Below, piece after piece: positions 36,459-49,538 of a stretch of DNA of 64,000 bases. Source of the stretch: Closterium sp. NIES-65 (Eukaryota > Streptophyta > Zygnematophyceae > Desmidiales > Closteriaceae); assembly GCA_948144175.1 (NCBI GenBank), contig CANXME010002073.1:186001-250000 (forward strand), in the 5' to 3' direction. The notes below the pieces were generated by a model. It did no database searches. It was not told the origin of the DNA and saw only the letters and a program-made list of their open reading frames with translations. The translations under genes were made by a program, and so were the position numbers. Positions within the stretch are counted from its first letter, which is position 1; the number at the start of each line of letters is the position of its first letter.

Positions 36459-39400
36459 ATGGCTACCCCTAGTGTCCTCGCTTTTGACGCTGAGGGTTGG
36501 GCCATTGACTTTGATGTCTGGGTAGATGACCTGCAGCTTTTCCTACAGTGCGATAGGGCGAACACATCCCTCTTTGACCTCACCTCTGGTGCCTCTCGTG
36601 CCCCTGCTGCTAATGCTGACGCCACTGTTTGCTCACAGTGGGCCACGCGCGATGCTGCTGCTCGCCTTGCTGTGCGCCGCCACTTACCGACCACTGAGCG
36701 TGCACACTTTAGCCAGTACAAGAGTGCTCAGACCTTGTACGACGCTGTTGTTGCACGCTACTCCTCCCCTGCCACTGCTGCATTGAGCCGCCTCATGCTA
36801 CCATACCTCTTCCCTGACCTTGCTGCCTTTCCCATATTCGCTGACCTCATTACGCACCTCCGCACTAGTGACACTCTCTACCGCGCTGCGCTTCCGGCTG
36901 AGTTTTGCGCCAAGAACCCCCACCCCCCCAAGTGTATCACCCTCTACTACATAGTCACCCGGCTCCCTGACTCTCTTCGCATAGTCCGGGACCACTTCCT
37001 CTCAGTTTGCCCCACCACTCTCACCGTTGACCTCCTCGAGAAGGCCCTCCTAGCACAAGAGAAGAGCATAGTTGCTGTAGGAGTCTCCCGTAGTGACCCT
37101 CGCACCCCCATCTTTGAGGGGTGTTCCCCTTCCCCCCTTTTGCCCTCTGTTGCATCTGCTGCTGTGGCCGACCTCGCTGGGCTTGAGTCCGTCAGTGCGG
37201 CGTCTACCCCTAGCGAGAGACGCTGCCCTGGCAAGGGCAAGGGGGGCAGGGGCGCTGGAGGAGCTAGCGGGGGCGGTTGAGGCAGCGGTGGAGGCGGGGG
37301 AGGGAGTGGGGAAGGCGGTGGGGGTGGTGGCGGGGGTGGAGGTGTCAGGGGCGGCAGTGGAGGCATAGGCGGCGGCGGCGGTGGCGGTGGGAGCGGAGGT
37401 GGCGGAGGTGGCGGCGGTGGAGGAGGCGGTGGCGGAGGAGGTGGAGCTGGTCGGGGTGGCGCTACGCAGAGGGTCGGCTCTAAGGGTAGTCCGCGCTAGC
37501 AGCAGCAGCAGCAGCGCACTCGTAACATCCCCCCCCTCAGCAGCTCCTGACTGGTACGCTGCACGTCAGCGAGGTGGCGGTACTGGTCCGTGCACCTACG
37601 TCCTCCGCACCGGCGATCGCGCGGGTGAGCAGTGTGGGCTGCGCACTCCACCCAGCGATGCTTTGGCCGCCTGACGGACGCTTGGCGTCACCAGTTCTCG
37701 GAGGCCACTGAGATCCCCCGCTGGGGTGAGCTGTCTAGGGCGGGAGTAGCTATCTTTGACCTTGACTTTGATGCTATTCTTGCTGCCATGTATGCTGTGA
37801 CTATTAGTGATGAGGGTGACTGTTACCGGTGTTTTCCGCACGACCCGGGCATTGAGACTGCTGCTCTAGGTACTGGTGAGGCTGCTGCTCTAGGTGCTAG
37901 CGAGGCTGCTGCTCTAGGTGCCACTGCATCTGCACCCTCAGGTCCTGGTGAGTCTGCGCTCTCAGGTACCGCGTCGGCTTCGGCCTCCCTCACCTTCACC
38001 CTTGACTCGCGGGCTTCTCGCTCCTTCTTTCGAGATCGCACCACACTCACGCCGCTTGGTCGGCCAGTTGCAGTCTTTCTGACAGACCCCTCTGAGGGTC
38101 CAGTCTTTGCTCACTTCTCCACTGTCCTCCCGTGTCCGGCGGCCCCCTCTAGCACCCTGTCTGGTCTTTACCTCCCCTCATTCTCTACAAACTTGGTGAG
38201 TGGTGCTGACCTACAGGTTGCAGGGGTTCACCAGTTCAAACCTGCGAGTCAGCGGGTGACCCACTACACGGACGCTGGGACAGGCCGACAGCTGGCCACG
38301 TTTACACGTCGGCCGGGGTTGAGCCTGTTCACACTGACGACTGAGTCTCCTCCTGTCACTGCGTCTAGTCAGGTAGTTGCGTCGCGTCAGGTGTTTGCTG
38401 CAGCGTCCAAGTCTGGTCCTGAGTCTACCCCCTGCTCGTGTCGCCTCCTGTCTCACGAGACTCTCTTGTGGCAGCACCGCCTTGGTCACCCCTCCCTGCT
38501 TCGTCTCCGAGGCATGGCCTCCCGTGTCCTTGTCTCTGGTCTTCCCTGGTCCCTCCCTCCCCTTCCTTTGAGGCCTGGCCCTACCTGCGTCCCCTGTGTC
38601 AAGGGGCAGCAGTGGACTGCCCCTCACTCCTCCCAGTTTCCTTTGACAGAGGCCCCGCTGCAGACGCTTCACATGGACGTGTGGGGCCCGGCCCGCGTCT
38701 GTGGATAGGGCCACGAACGCTACTTCCTGCTGGTAGTAGAAGACTACTGGCGTTACACCACAATCTTCCCCTTGCGCAACAAGGGTGATGTCACTGAGGT
38801 GATGATCGACTGGATCCGCGTAGCTCGTCTCCAGCTCAGGCAGAGCTTCGGCTCGGACTTTCCTGTTCTGCGTCTGCACTCTGATAGAGGCGGAGAGTTC
38901 TCCTTTAGCCTTCTGTGAGCCTACTTTCGTGCACAAGGCATCCGCCAGACCTTTACGCTTCCGGACTCTCCACAGCAAAATGGGATTGCTGAGCGCCGCA
39001 TTGGCATGGTCATGATGCATGCGGCTGCCCCCCATTTTCTGTGGCCGTTTGCGGTTGGTACGCGATGCATCAGATCGACCTTCACCCCAGGGTCTCCATG
39101 CCGGAGACCTCCCAAGCTTTGCTGTGGACGGGGAAGGTTGGCGATGCGTCTGCATTCCGTGTCTGGGGATCTCGGGCGTTTGTCCGCTACTTGTCTGCGG
39201 ACAAGCTCTCCCCTCGTGCTGCTCTTTGCGTCTTCCTTGGCCTCCCCCCTGACGCGCCAGGGTGGTAGTTCTACCACCCCACCTCTCGCCGGCATCTGTC
39301 CTCTCAGGACGTCACGTTTGACGAGTCGGTCCCCTAGTACCGCCTCTTCCCGTACCGCACTCTGTCCCTCCCCCCGCCACCGCTCTTCCTTGTGCGAGGT

Positions 39401-39637
39401 CCCCCCCCGGTAGACCCCCTCCCCCCTCAGGGTCCTGCCCCTTCGGGTGTTTCCCAGGTAGACGCGATCGAGCCTGTCGAGGTAACTGGTGACTGTGGTG
39501 CTGCTCGGGGTGCCGAGCCTAGGGGTGATGACTCTGGGGGTGCTGAGCGTGTGGGTGCTACGCCTGGGGGTGCTGAGCCTACGGGTGCTACTACTGGGGG
39601 TGTGAGCTTGGGGGTGATGAGACTGGGGGTGCTGAGC
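36459..39637 (+). pseudogene. copia-A gag, protease, integrase and linker
   Basis: Gag starts MATPSVLAFDAEG at 36459 and runs to a Gly-rich stretch interrupted by TGA (37278-37280). A frame change near 37630 leads to the zinc-finger region, the protease with LDSRASRSFF (Gly of DSGA replaced by Arg), the integrase finger and LHMDVWGPA, a TAG at 38706-38708, then DRGGEF, QQNGIAE and the Gly/Glu/Pro linker (GGAEPTGATTGG). RT is absent here: at about 39638 the linker is fused to RNase H. The missing RT lies inverted at 41228-42118. Confidence 0.9.
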
Positions 39638-39844
39638 AGACTGGAGCACAGAACGAAGCACATTTCTCTGCGCTACTTCCTTGCTCGAGAGGTGCAGCAG
39701 TGTGGTCAGCTTCGCCTGCGTTACGTGGCCTCTGAGGCCAACACTGCTGATGTGTTCACCAAGGCGCTTCAGCCTTGTGACCATCAGCGCTTTTGCACTC
39801 TTCTAGGCCTTGTGCCTACTGTACCTCACTTGCTTACTTCTTGA
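39638..39844 (+). pseudogene. RNase H C-terminal part of copia-B, fused to the copia-A linker
   Basis: RLEHRTKHISLRYFLAREVQ to TKALQPCDHQRFCTLLGLVP and TS* follows the linker in an open frame. It continues into 3' non-coding sequence, the polypurine tract CTATGGGGGTG and LTR-B, so it belongs to copia-B. Confidence 0.88.
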
Positions 39845-40088
39845 GTCTGTTTGTACTGTGATCTCTCTCTCTCTATATATATATAGATCTGCATGTCTAC
39901 TCTTGCTAGGTTGTGATCATTGTACCTCTTATTCTATTATAAACCTGCATGTGAACTGGTCTTGTGACCACTTGCTTGTGCTCGGAATTTTTGTGGTATC
40001 CTTGAGATCCACCCTGAGCTTGTTTTGTCTTGCTTTGCCTTGACTGATCTTGTGACCCCTAGTTCTCCCCACTTTGGCTATGGGGGTG
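39845..40088 (+). other. 3' non-coding tail of copia-B with polypurine tract
   Basis: Contains a CT and TA run near 39863-39886 and ends CTATGGGGGTG before LTR-B. No coding signal. Confidence 0.75.
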
Positions 40089-40223
40089 TGTCAAACATTA
40101 TATATGTTGTTGTGTTTGTTTAGGCTACAGTGAGTTAGCCTATAGGGGGTACACAATTCTACGGTTAGGCACTTGTACTATTTTCACTGCTAGTCCATTC
40201 ATCCATGTTCGGTTATTCCAACA
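40089..40223 (+). repeat. LTR-B, plus-strand copy (135 bp)
   Basis: Starts TGTCAAACATTATATATG and ends TTATTCCAACA. It differs at about six positions from the minus-strand copy at 49404-49538. Confidence 0.93.
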
Positions 40224-40297
40224 AAACCCCAGAAAGTTGTACCCCATATGTGCTACCCCACTATAGCCTACAATAGCTATGTCATATAAATCGGACA
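40224..40297 (-). repeat. First 74 bp of the copia-A 3' LTR
   Basis: On the minus strand it starts TGTCCGATTTATATGAC at 40297 after a CTATGGGGGTG tract and ends CTGGGGTTT at 40224. GGTTT is repeated at the start of the other piece (49539), which marks the target duplication made by copia-B. Confidence 0.93.
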
Positions 40298-40559
40298 CAC
40301 CCCCATAGGCAAAGTGGGGGAGAAAAACGGGTCACAAGACCAGTCAAGCAAAGCAAAGCAAAGCAAGCTCAGGGTGGATCACAACGTCACCACACATTCC
40401 GAGCACAAGGTCAAGGCCACAAGGCCACTTCACATGCAGGAGTACACACATAGATATATATACATATAAGGCTAGACAAGCAAGAGCAGGCGTATATATA
40501 TATATGTAACAGTACAAGCAAGGTAAAGACGTGAGCAAGTGAGGCAAGGCAGGCACAAG
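40298..40559 (-). other. 3' non-coding tail of copia-A, inverted
   Basis: Reads like the tail at 39845-40088 on the other strand, with a TA run (40490-40508) and the polypurine tract next to the LTR. No coding signal. Confidence 0.75.
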
Positions 40560-43120
40560 ACCCAGCTAAGTACAGAACCGCTGATGATCATAAGGCGCAA
40601 GTGCCTTGGTGAAGATATTAGCAGTGTTGGCCTCAAAGGCAACTTACGCAAGACGCAGTTGACCACGCTGCAGTAGCTCACGAGCAAGGAAGTAGCGAAG
40701 AGCAATGTGCTTCGTTCTGTGCTCCAGTCTCTGCTCTCGACACAAGGCCAGCATGGCCTTGTTGCCTACGTACAGCACTCGAGGAGAACGAGGTGGCTCT
40801 CCGAGGTCAATCAGCAGGTAGGTGAGCCAGCGAAGCACCTGTGCAGCCATGGCCCCAGCGTAGATCTCAGCCTCACAACTGGAGCCAGGAACAGAAGACG
40901 AGCGGGTAGACCGCAACGAAACAGAGCCGGAACTGAGGCTAAAGGTGTAACCTTGTGACGACCGCCACGTAGCCTGGTCATCAGCCCAAGAAGCGTCTGC
41001 GTGCCGAGTGAGGACCACTAGACTCTCCCCTCCAAGCACAAGCCCCATGCCCGACGTAGTGCACAAGTAGCGCAACACCCTCTTCGCTGTAGCCATATGC
41101 TCTGGTCAGTGTCTCCCAGGAGCAACATAGCGTGCCAAGATGCTAAGAGGGTATGCAAGGTCAGGTCGTGTGCAGGTCGTCAGGTACATGAGGCAGCCAA
41201 CAAGCTCTGGGTACGGGCCACTCGACTCTACGGACTCATCCGAAGGCAGAGCTGAGAGCGAGTGGCGACTAGGCTGAGGAGTGGCCTAAGGCGAGGAGTA
41301 CGTGATGCCGAAGCGCTGAAGGTTATGGTGCGGCGTGCTCTGTCCCGGGTGATCTGCAAGCCAAGGTAGCTGCGCAGTTCACCCAGGTCTGTGCACGTGT
41401 GTCTGTTCAGCAGCTCGGACTTCACGTGGGCGAGTCCAGGAGTGTCAGCTGTGGCAAAGACCAAGTCGTCGACATACACGAGGATGTAGAACGGCGGCAA
41501 AGAAGTGTCGGTGCGCAGAAAGAGGCTCCACTGGGTGCCAGGAGGGAAAGTCCCAGTGAAGTCAGGTCGGCGGCGCAGCCAGATCTCCTCGTGCAGGCTA
41601 CCCTGCAAGAAAGCAGTGCTCAAGTGAAGAGAGTGATGCTCGTAGTCGCGCTGAGCAGCTATGTGCGGTAGCACCCGAAGAGTGGTCATCTTCGGGGTGG
41701 GAGAGAAGCTCTAAATGTAGTCAACTCCCTGCCGCTGACTGAAGCCACGAGCCACGTACCGCGCCTTGAAGACAGGTGGAGAAATTGGCGGCCGCTTCAC
41801 CCTGAAGATCCACATGCCACTGACAATGTTCGCCCCAGGCGGGGGAACCTCGTCAACGTAGGTACCTGTGGACTTCCAGGAAGTCATCTCTTGGTCCATA
41901 GCTGCCTGCCACTTAGAGGAGTAGGGACCCTCTATCGCCTCCGCGTAAGTGCGCGGAGTCGGGATGTCAAGTGCATTCGGGTCTCCCTCAGGGGTAAGCA
42001 GTACGGAAACGAGATAAGGTGAAGCAGCAGCCAGACAGTGGAACTCCTCCTGCCTGTCCTCAAGGACGTCAGTGCCAAGGGCACACTCACCCCCGATGGA
42101 CGGAGGACTCAACAACAAGACTAACAGCGTAGTCTAGACGACAACAAGCAGCAAAGTCGACAAGGTCAGCAACTAGGGCGGATGCAGCAGTGGACTCAAA
42201 GGAAGGGTCAGTGACGACAATAGCAAAGAGACGCGTGACAGTAGGAATGGCAGCACGAAGAGAGTCTGACTCCGGGTCGGCAAGAGCAGGAAGAGAGAAC
42301 TCAGGAGGAGAAGGCAAAGGGGCACGCAGAGGAGCAGTGGACGGACGCAGAGACATCCGGTGCGTGCCAGGGACAGGAGGAGGACACTGACGCGAACCGT
42401 GACCACTAGTGCGAGCAGCACGGAGAGGCGACGCAGGGCGAGACGCAAGCTCACAACGCTCAGCAAGACCTCTTGTAGGACCAGTGCAGGGAGAAGGAGC
42501 AGGCAGTGGGGAGGCTGGCTGTAACTGTAACCAAGACGGGACTGCCTGTGGACACTCTAAGGGAGGAGGAGGACTAGTAGAAGGCGGGAGACCAAGAACC
42601 TGCTGAAGGAGCGGAACGAAGTACAGCCGAGGCCGCGCGGCGACTCCACATACATCAGGGACAGCACCAGCACCCCCAGCGGCAGCACCAGCGCCAACAG
42701 CACCTCCAGCTCTAGTACCTCCTGCAGCACCAGTAGCACCCATAGTAGGACCGCCTCCAGGACGGACAGCAATAGCCTCAGCACCAACACCTCCAGCAGC
42801 TCCAGCTCCAGTCGTACCCGCAGGCCAAGCAGCTCCAGTACTCCCACTACGAGCACCTCCGGGACCCGCGGCACCACCATCCTCAGCAGCCGAAGAAACT
42901 CCAGCTCCAGCAGCACGCCTCCAGCACCGAGCATACTCGCGCAGCTCATGTGGAGAGAGTGGCTCCCGCCGAGACGAAGCACCCGGAGAACCTCCAGGCC
43001 CAGCACCGCCAGACGCCACATGAGCAGGCCCAGCTCCCGCAGGCTCGTCACCCCCAGGCTCAGCACCTCTAGACGTAGCACCCCCAGGCTCAGCACCCCC
43101 AGGCGTAGTACCCCAAAGCG
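40560..43120 (-). pseudogene. copia-A linker end, RT and RNase H, on the inverted segment
   Basis: On the minus strand the linker (TTPGGAEPGGATSRGAEPGG) begins at 43120 and leads to RT with FKARYVARGFSQ and an intact YVDDLVFATAD (near 41460). About 40 codons of RT that should hold YGLRQAP are deleted (GTQWSL is joined to FLRTDTS near 41525), and a stop lies near 41710. RNase H (41096 to about 40560) has YVGNKA where the family has YVDNKA, so a catalytic Asp is lost. Confidence 0.88.
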
Positions 43121-45214
43121 CAGCACTGGAGGAGAACGAGGCTGCTCTCCAAGGTCGGTCAGTAAGTAGGTGAGCCAACGTAGCTCCTGAGCCGCCATGG
43201 CTGTGGCGTAGATCTCAGCCTCACAACTGGAGCTGAGAACAGAAGAAGAGTGAGTAGAACGCCAAGAAACTGAACCAGAGCCAAGACTGAAGGAGTAACA
43301 CTGAGACGACCGCTGAGTAGCCTGGTCGTCTGCCCAAGAAGCGTCTGAGTGTCCAATGAGAACAACTCGGACTCGCCCTCCAAGCACTAGCCCCATGCCT
43401 GACATACTGCACAAGTAGCGCAACACCTTCTTAGCTGCATCCATGTGCTCCTTCCGGTGACGGCCGGGAGCGACATAGCGTGCAAGAATGCTAAGAGGGT
43501 ATGCAAGGTCAGGTCGAGTGCAAGTCATTAGGTACATGAGGCAACCCACAAGCTCTGGATACGGGCCACTCGGCTCTACGAACTCATCCGAAGGCAGAAA
43601 TGAGAGCGAGTGACCGGTAGGCAGAGGAGTGGGCTGAGGCGAGGAGTACGTGAAGCGGAAGCGCTGAAGGACCTACTGCACCATGTGTAACTGAGTCAAG
43701 GTGATGGTGCGGCATGCTCTGTCCCGAGTGATCCGCAAGTCAAGGTAATGGTGCGCTGTGCTCTATCCCGGGTGATCTGCAAGCCAAGGTAGCTGCGCAA
43801 TTCACCGAGGTCTGTGCACGTGTGTCTCTTCTGCAGCTCCGACTTCATGTGGGCGAGTGCCACAGTGTTAGCAGTGGCAAAGACCAAGTCGTCGACGTAC
43901 ACGAGGATGTAGAACGGCGGCAGTGTGGTGTCGGTGCGTAGAAACAGCGACGGGTCAGAAGTAGAAGGGGCGAACCCAAGAGCCGTAAGTGTAGTACTCA
44001 GTGTGTCGTGCCACTCAAGTGGCGCCTGGCAGAGACCCCTAGACTGGCCGTCAGAGGTTCCACTTGGTACCAGGAGGGAACGACCCAGTAAAGCCACGTG
44101 GACGGCGCAGCCAAATCTCCTCGTGCCGGCTGCCGTGTAGGAAAGCAGTGCTGAAGTCAAGAGAGTGGAGCTCGTAGTCACGTTGAGCGACGACGTGCAG
44201 CAGAACCCAACGAGTGGTCATCTTTGGGGTTAGGGAGAAGGTCTGAAGAAGTCAACTCCCTCTCGCTGACTGAAGCCTCGTGCAACGTAACGCGCCTTGA
44301 AGAAAGGCGGAGAGCCCGGCGGCCGCTTCACCCCGAAAATCCACATGCCACTGACGATGTTCGCCCGAGGCGGGGGAACCTCGTCGCCGTAGGTGCCTGT
44401 GGACTTCCAGGAAGCCATCTCTGTGTCCATGGCTGACTGCCACTGAGAGGAGTAGGGACCGGCCATCGCCTCTGCGTAAGAGCGTGGGGTTGGGATGTCT
44501 AGTGCATCCGGGTCTCCCTCAGGGGCAACAAGCATGGACACGAGATGGGGCAAAGCGGCAGCAAAGCACTCAAACTCCTCCTGCCTGTCCTCAAGGACGT
44601 CAGTGCCAAGAGCACACTCACCCTCGACGGACGGAGGACAGACAGACTCAGACTCAGCAACTAGGCTAGCAGCGTAGTCCAGACGACAGGTGGCAGCAAA
44701 GTCGACAAGCCCAGCAACTAAGGCAGACGCAGCAGCGGACTCAAAGGAAGGGTCAATGACAACTGTAGCCAGGAGACGCGTGACAGTAGGACTGGCAGCA
44801 CGAAGGGAGTCTGACCCCGGGTCAGCAAGAGCAGGAAGAGAGGAAGCAGGAGGAGACGGCAGTGGGACACGCTGTGGAGCAGTGGATGGACGAAGCGCCA
44901 TCCGGTGAGTGCCTGGGACAGCAGGAAGACGCTGACGCTGGACACGACTACCGGTGAGAGCAGCACGGATAGGCGACGCAGGATGAGTTTCAGGCTCACG
45001 ACGCTCAGTAAGACCTACAGTTGGACCAGTGTAAGGAGCAGGACCAGGGAGAGAGGAGGCAGACGGTAGCTGCGACGGCAGCTGGGCAGACTAGGACACC
45101 CTAAGGAGGGAGGAGGACACGGAGGAGGGAGCGAACCAAGAACCTGCTGAAGGAGCGGAACAAAGTACGGCCGCGGCCGTGCAGTGACACCTGAACCAGC
45201 AGAGACACCCAAAC

Positions 45215-45440
45215 CAGGGTCCTCAGCACTAGCAGCAGCTCCAACGTCCGGGTCCCCAGCACCAGCAGCAGCTCCAACGCCTGGGTCCGCAGCACCAGCA
45301 GCAGCTCCAACACCTGGGTCCTCAGCACCAGCAGCAGCTCCAACGCCTGGGTCCGCAGCACCAGCAGTAGCTCCAAAACCCGGGTCCTCAGCACCAGGAG
45401 CAGCTCCAACACCTGGGTCCGCAGCACCAGCAACATTACC
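45215..45440 (-). repeat. 33-bp coding repeat in the copia-B linker
   Basis: About seven copies of a 33-bp unit encode GADPGVGAAA-type repeats between integrase and RT. Confidence 0.88.
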
Positions 45441-45714
45441 AACAGCAGCGGGGTCCGCGACACGAGGCGCGCCATCCGAAGAGTGCAGCGCCGCTCATAC
45501 CACTCACGGATCCGCTCACGGGAGGGAAGCTCCCGACTAGGAGGAGAAGTACTAGCACCAGTCCCAGTAGCACGCCCGGCTCCAGAGGTGCCTCTCCTGA
45601 GGCTGTAGTACTGTAAGTACCACTCACGCAGTTGCTCCGAGGAGAGGGCTTCATCACGTGTAGGACTCCCAGGCTCAGTACCTCCAGACTCAGAACCCCC
45701 AGACGCCGGACTCT

Positions 45715-45905
45715 GCTGCTCAACACCCCGAAGCTCAGCACCCCCAGGCTCAGCACCCCCAGGCTCCGCACCCCCAGGCTCCGCACCCCCAGGATCCGCA
45801 CCCCTAGGCTCCGCACCCCCAGGCTCAGCACCCCCAGTCCCGGCACCCCCAGGCTCAGCACCCCCAGGCTCAGCACCCCCAGGCTCAGCACCCCCAGCAG
45901 GACGA
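45715..45905 (-). repeat. 15-bp coding repeat (GGAEP) in the copia-B linker
   Basis: About twelve copies of CTCAGCACCCCCAGG (plus strand) encode GGAEP repeats. Similar stretches occur in the linkers of copia-2, -A and -F. Confidence 0.9.
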
Positions 45906-48900
45906 GAGTCCACAGCTACCTCAACAGGCTCAACCGGGTCTACCTGAGACACACCTGAGGGAGCGGCACCCTGAGGGGGGAGGGGGTCTACAACAGTAGC
46001 ACCTAGCGCGAGGAAGAGAGGCGGGGGGGGGGGGGGGGGGGGAGTGGGGCAGTGCGGTAGGGGAAGAGCCGGTAGTAGTGGACGGACTCGTCAAAAGTGA
46101 CGTCCTGAGAGGGCAAGACTCGGCGCGAGGTGACGTGGTAAAAGTGCCAACCAGGCGCGTCCGGGACAAAGCCGAGGAAGACGCAGGGAACACCACGGGA
46201 GGAGAGCTTGTCTGCAGACGTATCGCGGACAAAAGCTCGAGATCCCCAGACCCGGAAACATGACGCATCGCCAACCTCCCCCGTCCACAACAGTGTGGGC
46301 GAGGTCTCCGGGAAGGAGACACGGGTCCAGAGGTTGAACTGATGCGCAGCGTAACGGACTGCAAACAACCACAGAAGGTGGGGGGCAGCCGCATGGATCA
46401 AGGAGGTGCGGGCGACCTCCATGACCAGGCCAATGCGGCGCTCCGCAACCCCATTTGCTGTGGAGAGGCCGGAAGTGTGAACGACTGCTCAATGCCATGC
46501 TCAGCACAGTAGGCCGCCAAGAGGTCGGAGGAGAACTCACCACCTCTGTCAGAGTGCAAGCGCAGGACAGGAAAGTCCGAGTGAAAACGCTCGCTGAGCT
46601 GGAGACGGGCTCTGCGGATCCAAGGGATCAAGACATCAGGGACCTCACCCTTGGTGCGCAAGGGGAAGACCGAGGTGTAGCGCGAGTAGTCGTCAACAAC
46701 TATCAGGAAGTACCTCTCCTGACCCTGACCACGGACGCGGGCTGGGCCCCACACGTCCATGTGGAGCGTCTGCAAGGGAGCAGTCGTCGGGGGAAACGAG
46801 GAGTGAGGAGCGGTGCGCTGCCGTCCCTTTACACAGGGGAGACAGGGAGGAGCACGTGGGGGTGGGAGGGGAGGAAGGACCCTGGGCAGGCCAGAGACAA
46901 GGTACCGGGAGTGCATGGCACGAAGCCGCTGCACAAACGGGTGGCCAAGGCGGTGGTGCCAGAGGACAGTCTCGTGTGCCACAGAGCAACACGAGCAGGG
47001 GGCCGATAGCTGACCTGACGCAGATGCAGACGCAGACGCAGCAACCTGAGGGGACTCAGTGGCTAGTGTGTACAGGTCCGACCCCGGCTGCCGAGTGAAG
47101 GTAGCCAAGTGACGGCCCGTACGAGCACACGTACCGTGTGTCACGCGTTCGTAGGCAGGGGTGAACTGGTGAACACCCCCGTCCTGGAGCGCACATCCTG
47201 CCACCAAGTTCGTAGAGAACGAAGGGAGGTGGAGACCTGACAGTGTGCCCGACGGGACCGCAGGACAGGGAAGGACAGTGGAAGAGGTCGCAATGTCCGG
47301 ACCCCCAGAGGGGTCAGCAAGGGAGACAGCAATCGGCCGAGCAAGCGGCTCAAGGGCAGTGCGGTCACGAAAGAAGCAGCGAGAAGCACCTGAGTCCAGT
47401 GTGAAGGTGTGCAGTGCTGCAGTCGACTCAGTACCAAGGGGGGCAGACGCACAAGCACCTAGAGCAGCAGCCTTACCAGCACCTGGGGTAGCCGACACGC
47501 GAGTACCTGGAGTGGCAGACGCACTAGTCCTAATGCCTGGGTCGGGCGGCACACACAGGTACTCAGCACCCTTTCCACTAGTAGACATCATATATATAGT
47601 TGATAGAATAGCATCAAAGTCTAGAGCATAGATATCAATCCCCTTCTTTAGGAGATCAATCCAGCGGGGCAGCTCAGTGGCCTGAGGGAACTGAACACGC
47701 CAAGCGTCGTCGAGACGAGCGAAGCAGCGTTGTGTGGCGTGCGGCCGTCCACATTGCTGACCAGTGCGGTCACTAGTGCAAATGACGTACGTGCAGCTAA
47801 GGCCACCCCCCCCCCCCCCCCCCCCCCCCCCCGCCCCCCCACCGTGCTGAGAGTACCACTCATGGAACTCCTGGGGCGACAGAGTGTGCTGCTGGCCCAG
47901 GCCAACGCCAGCACCTCCACGACCACCACCGCCGCCGCCACCTCCTCGACCACCCCAACCCCTGCCGCCGCCTCGTCCACCGCCACCCCAACCACCGCCT
48001 CCGCCCCTGCCACCTCCCCCGTCGCTGCCGCCACCACCCCCACCGCTGCCACTAGCCCCTCCAGTCGCACCACCACCCCCACCGCCTCGACCGCCCCCAC
48101 CACCACCTCCCCCGCCGTCACCGCCACCACCCTTGCCCCCTTTGCCCTTGCCGCTGCGGTGCCCGCTCGAAGCAGACGCAGTACCGACCTTCTCAGCACC
48201 AAGGAGGTCGACAGCAGCAGCAGAGGTCACAGAGGGAAGAAGGGGGGAAGGAGAACACCCCTCAAGGAACGGGGTACGGGGGTCGCCACGAGAGGCACCT
48301 ACAGCGACTATGCTAGTCTCAGCTGCAAGCAGTTCCTTCTCGAGGAGGGCAATGGTGAGCTCAGTGGGGCAGCGAGCTAGGAAGTGGTCCCTGACAGCAC
48401 GCAGTGTGTCAGGGAGGCGGGTGACTTGGTGGTAGAGAGTGAGCCAGAGTGGGAGGGGGTGCGTGGCAAGGAACTCACCGGGCATGGCGGCACGGAAGCG
48501 GGCCTCACTAGTATGGAGGTGCGTGATGAGGTCAGCGACTGTGTGGAACGAGGCCAGGTCGGGAAACAGGTAGGGGAGGGAGAGACGGCCTAGCGCGGCA
48601 GAGGCAGGTGAGGAGTAGCGAGCAACGACAGCTGTGTATAGTGCCTGTGCAGTCTTGTGCTGGCCAAAGTGCTCGCGTTCGTCTATCGGTAGGGAGTTGC
48701 GAATAGCGAAGCGAGCGTGGGCATCACGAGTCTGCCACTGTGAGCGAGCAGTGCTGTCAGCAGTAGCAGCAGGGGCAGGGGTATGGCCTAGGGCGTGATC
48801 GTACAGTGAGATGTCATCCTTGGCAGTGAGCTGTAGGAAGAGGTGCAGGTCATCTAGCCAGGTGTCGAACTTCACTGGGCGGCCCTCAGCATCGAAAACT

Positions 48901-48959
48901 AGCACCGAAGGACTAGCCATAGGAGCAGCAGTAGGAGTAGGCAGGCAGGTAGGACGGCC

Positions 48960-49290
48960 GAGACACGATGTTACAGCCCAGACACGATGTTTGAGGGCCT
49001 CTAGGGAGGCAGGTGCGGGGCCGACGGGGCCTCTAGGGGCGATCGCGGGGCCGTACGGGGCCTCTAGGGAGGTAAGCGTGGGGCCAACGGGGCCTCTAGG
49101 GGCGATCGCGGGGCCGTACGGGGCCTCTAGGGAGGTAAGCGTGGGGCCGACAGGGCCTATAGGGGCGATCGCGGGGCGGTACGGGGCCTCTAGGGAGGTA
49201 AGCGTGGGGCCAGCGGGGCCGTAGGGGACCTCTAGGGAGGTGAGCGCGGGGGCCGTTCGGGGCCTCTAGGGGCGGGCCGTCGGGGCCTTA
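48960..49290 (-). repeat. Tandem leader repeats of copia-B
   Basis: About four to five copies of a roughly 60-bp unit containing GGGGCCTCTAGGGGCGATCG and GGGGCCGTACGGGGCCTC lie between gag and the primer binding site; GTAGGTAGG microsatellite at 49323-49356. Confidence 0.88.
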
Positions 49291-49390
49291 GGTGGCCGTG
49301 AAAAAACCGAGGCGCCCTAGGGCGTAGGTAGGTAGGTAGGTAGGTAAGTAGGTAGTGGTGGGCCCTTAAAAATTTGGTCCTAGGAAGGAC

Positions 49391-49403
49391 CTGCTCTATA
49401 CCA
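49391..49403 (-). promoter_or_regulatory. Primer binding site of copia-B
   Basis: On the minus strand TGGTATAGAGCAG follows the LTR end CCAACA; one change from the initiator tRNA-Met complement. Confidence 0.82.
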
Positions 49404-49538
49404 TGTTGGAATAACGGAACAAGGATGAATGGACTAGCAGTGAAAACAGTACAAGTACCTAACCCTAGAATTGTGTACCCCCTATAGGCTAACCCACTGT
49501 AGCCTAAACAAACACAACAACATATATAATGTTTGACA
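49404..49538 (-). repeat. LTR-B, 5' copy on the minus strand (135 bp)
   Basis: Same length and termini as 40089-40223, in the opposite orientation. Confidence 0.93.

Larger units (their letters stand above)
43121..48920 (-). pseudogene. copia-B gag-pol up to the first half of RNase H
   Basis: The minus-strand frame starts MASPSVLVFDAEG at 48920 and is open for 840 codons to 46398. In order it holds gag, a long Gly-rich region (about residues 265-375), a C/H zinc motif (QQCGRPHATQRC), protease LDSGASRCFFRD, integrase finger and core (LHMDVWGPA, HSDRGGEF). A base is lost after SPQQ near 46455, and the integrase continues in the next frame. The repetitive linker follows (about 45950-45050), then RT (about 44900-43700, YVDDLVFATA, with stops and shifts), then RNase H from 43600 to SPPVL at 43121, where it is fused to the copia-A linker. 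Confidence 0.9.

Noticed and set aside
37270-37480. Glycine-rich protein gene
   Set aside because: It is the Gly-rich end of copia-A gag, as in copia-B at about 48000-47700.
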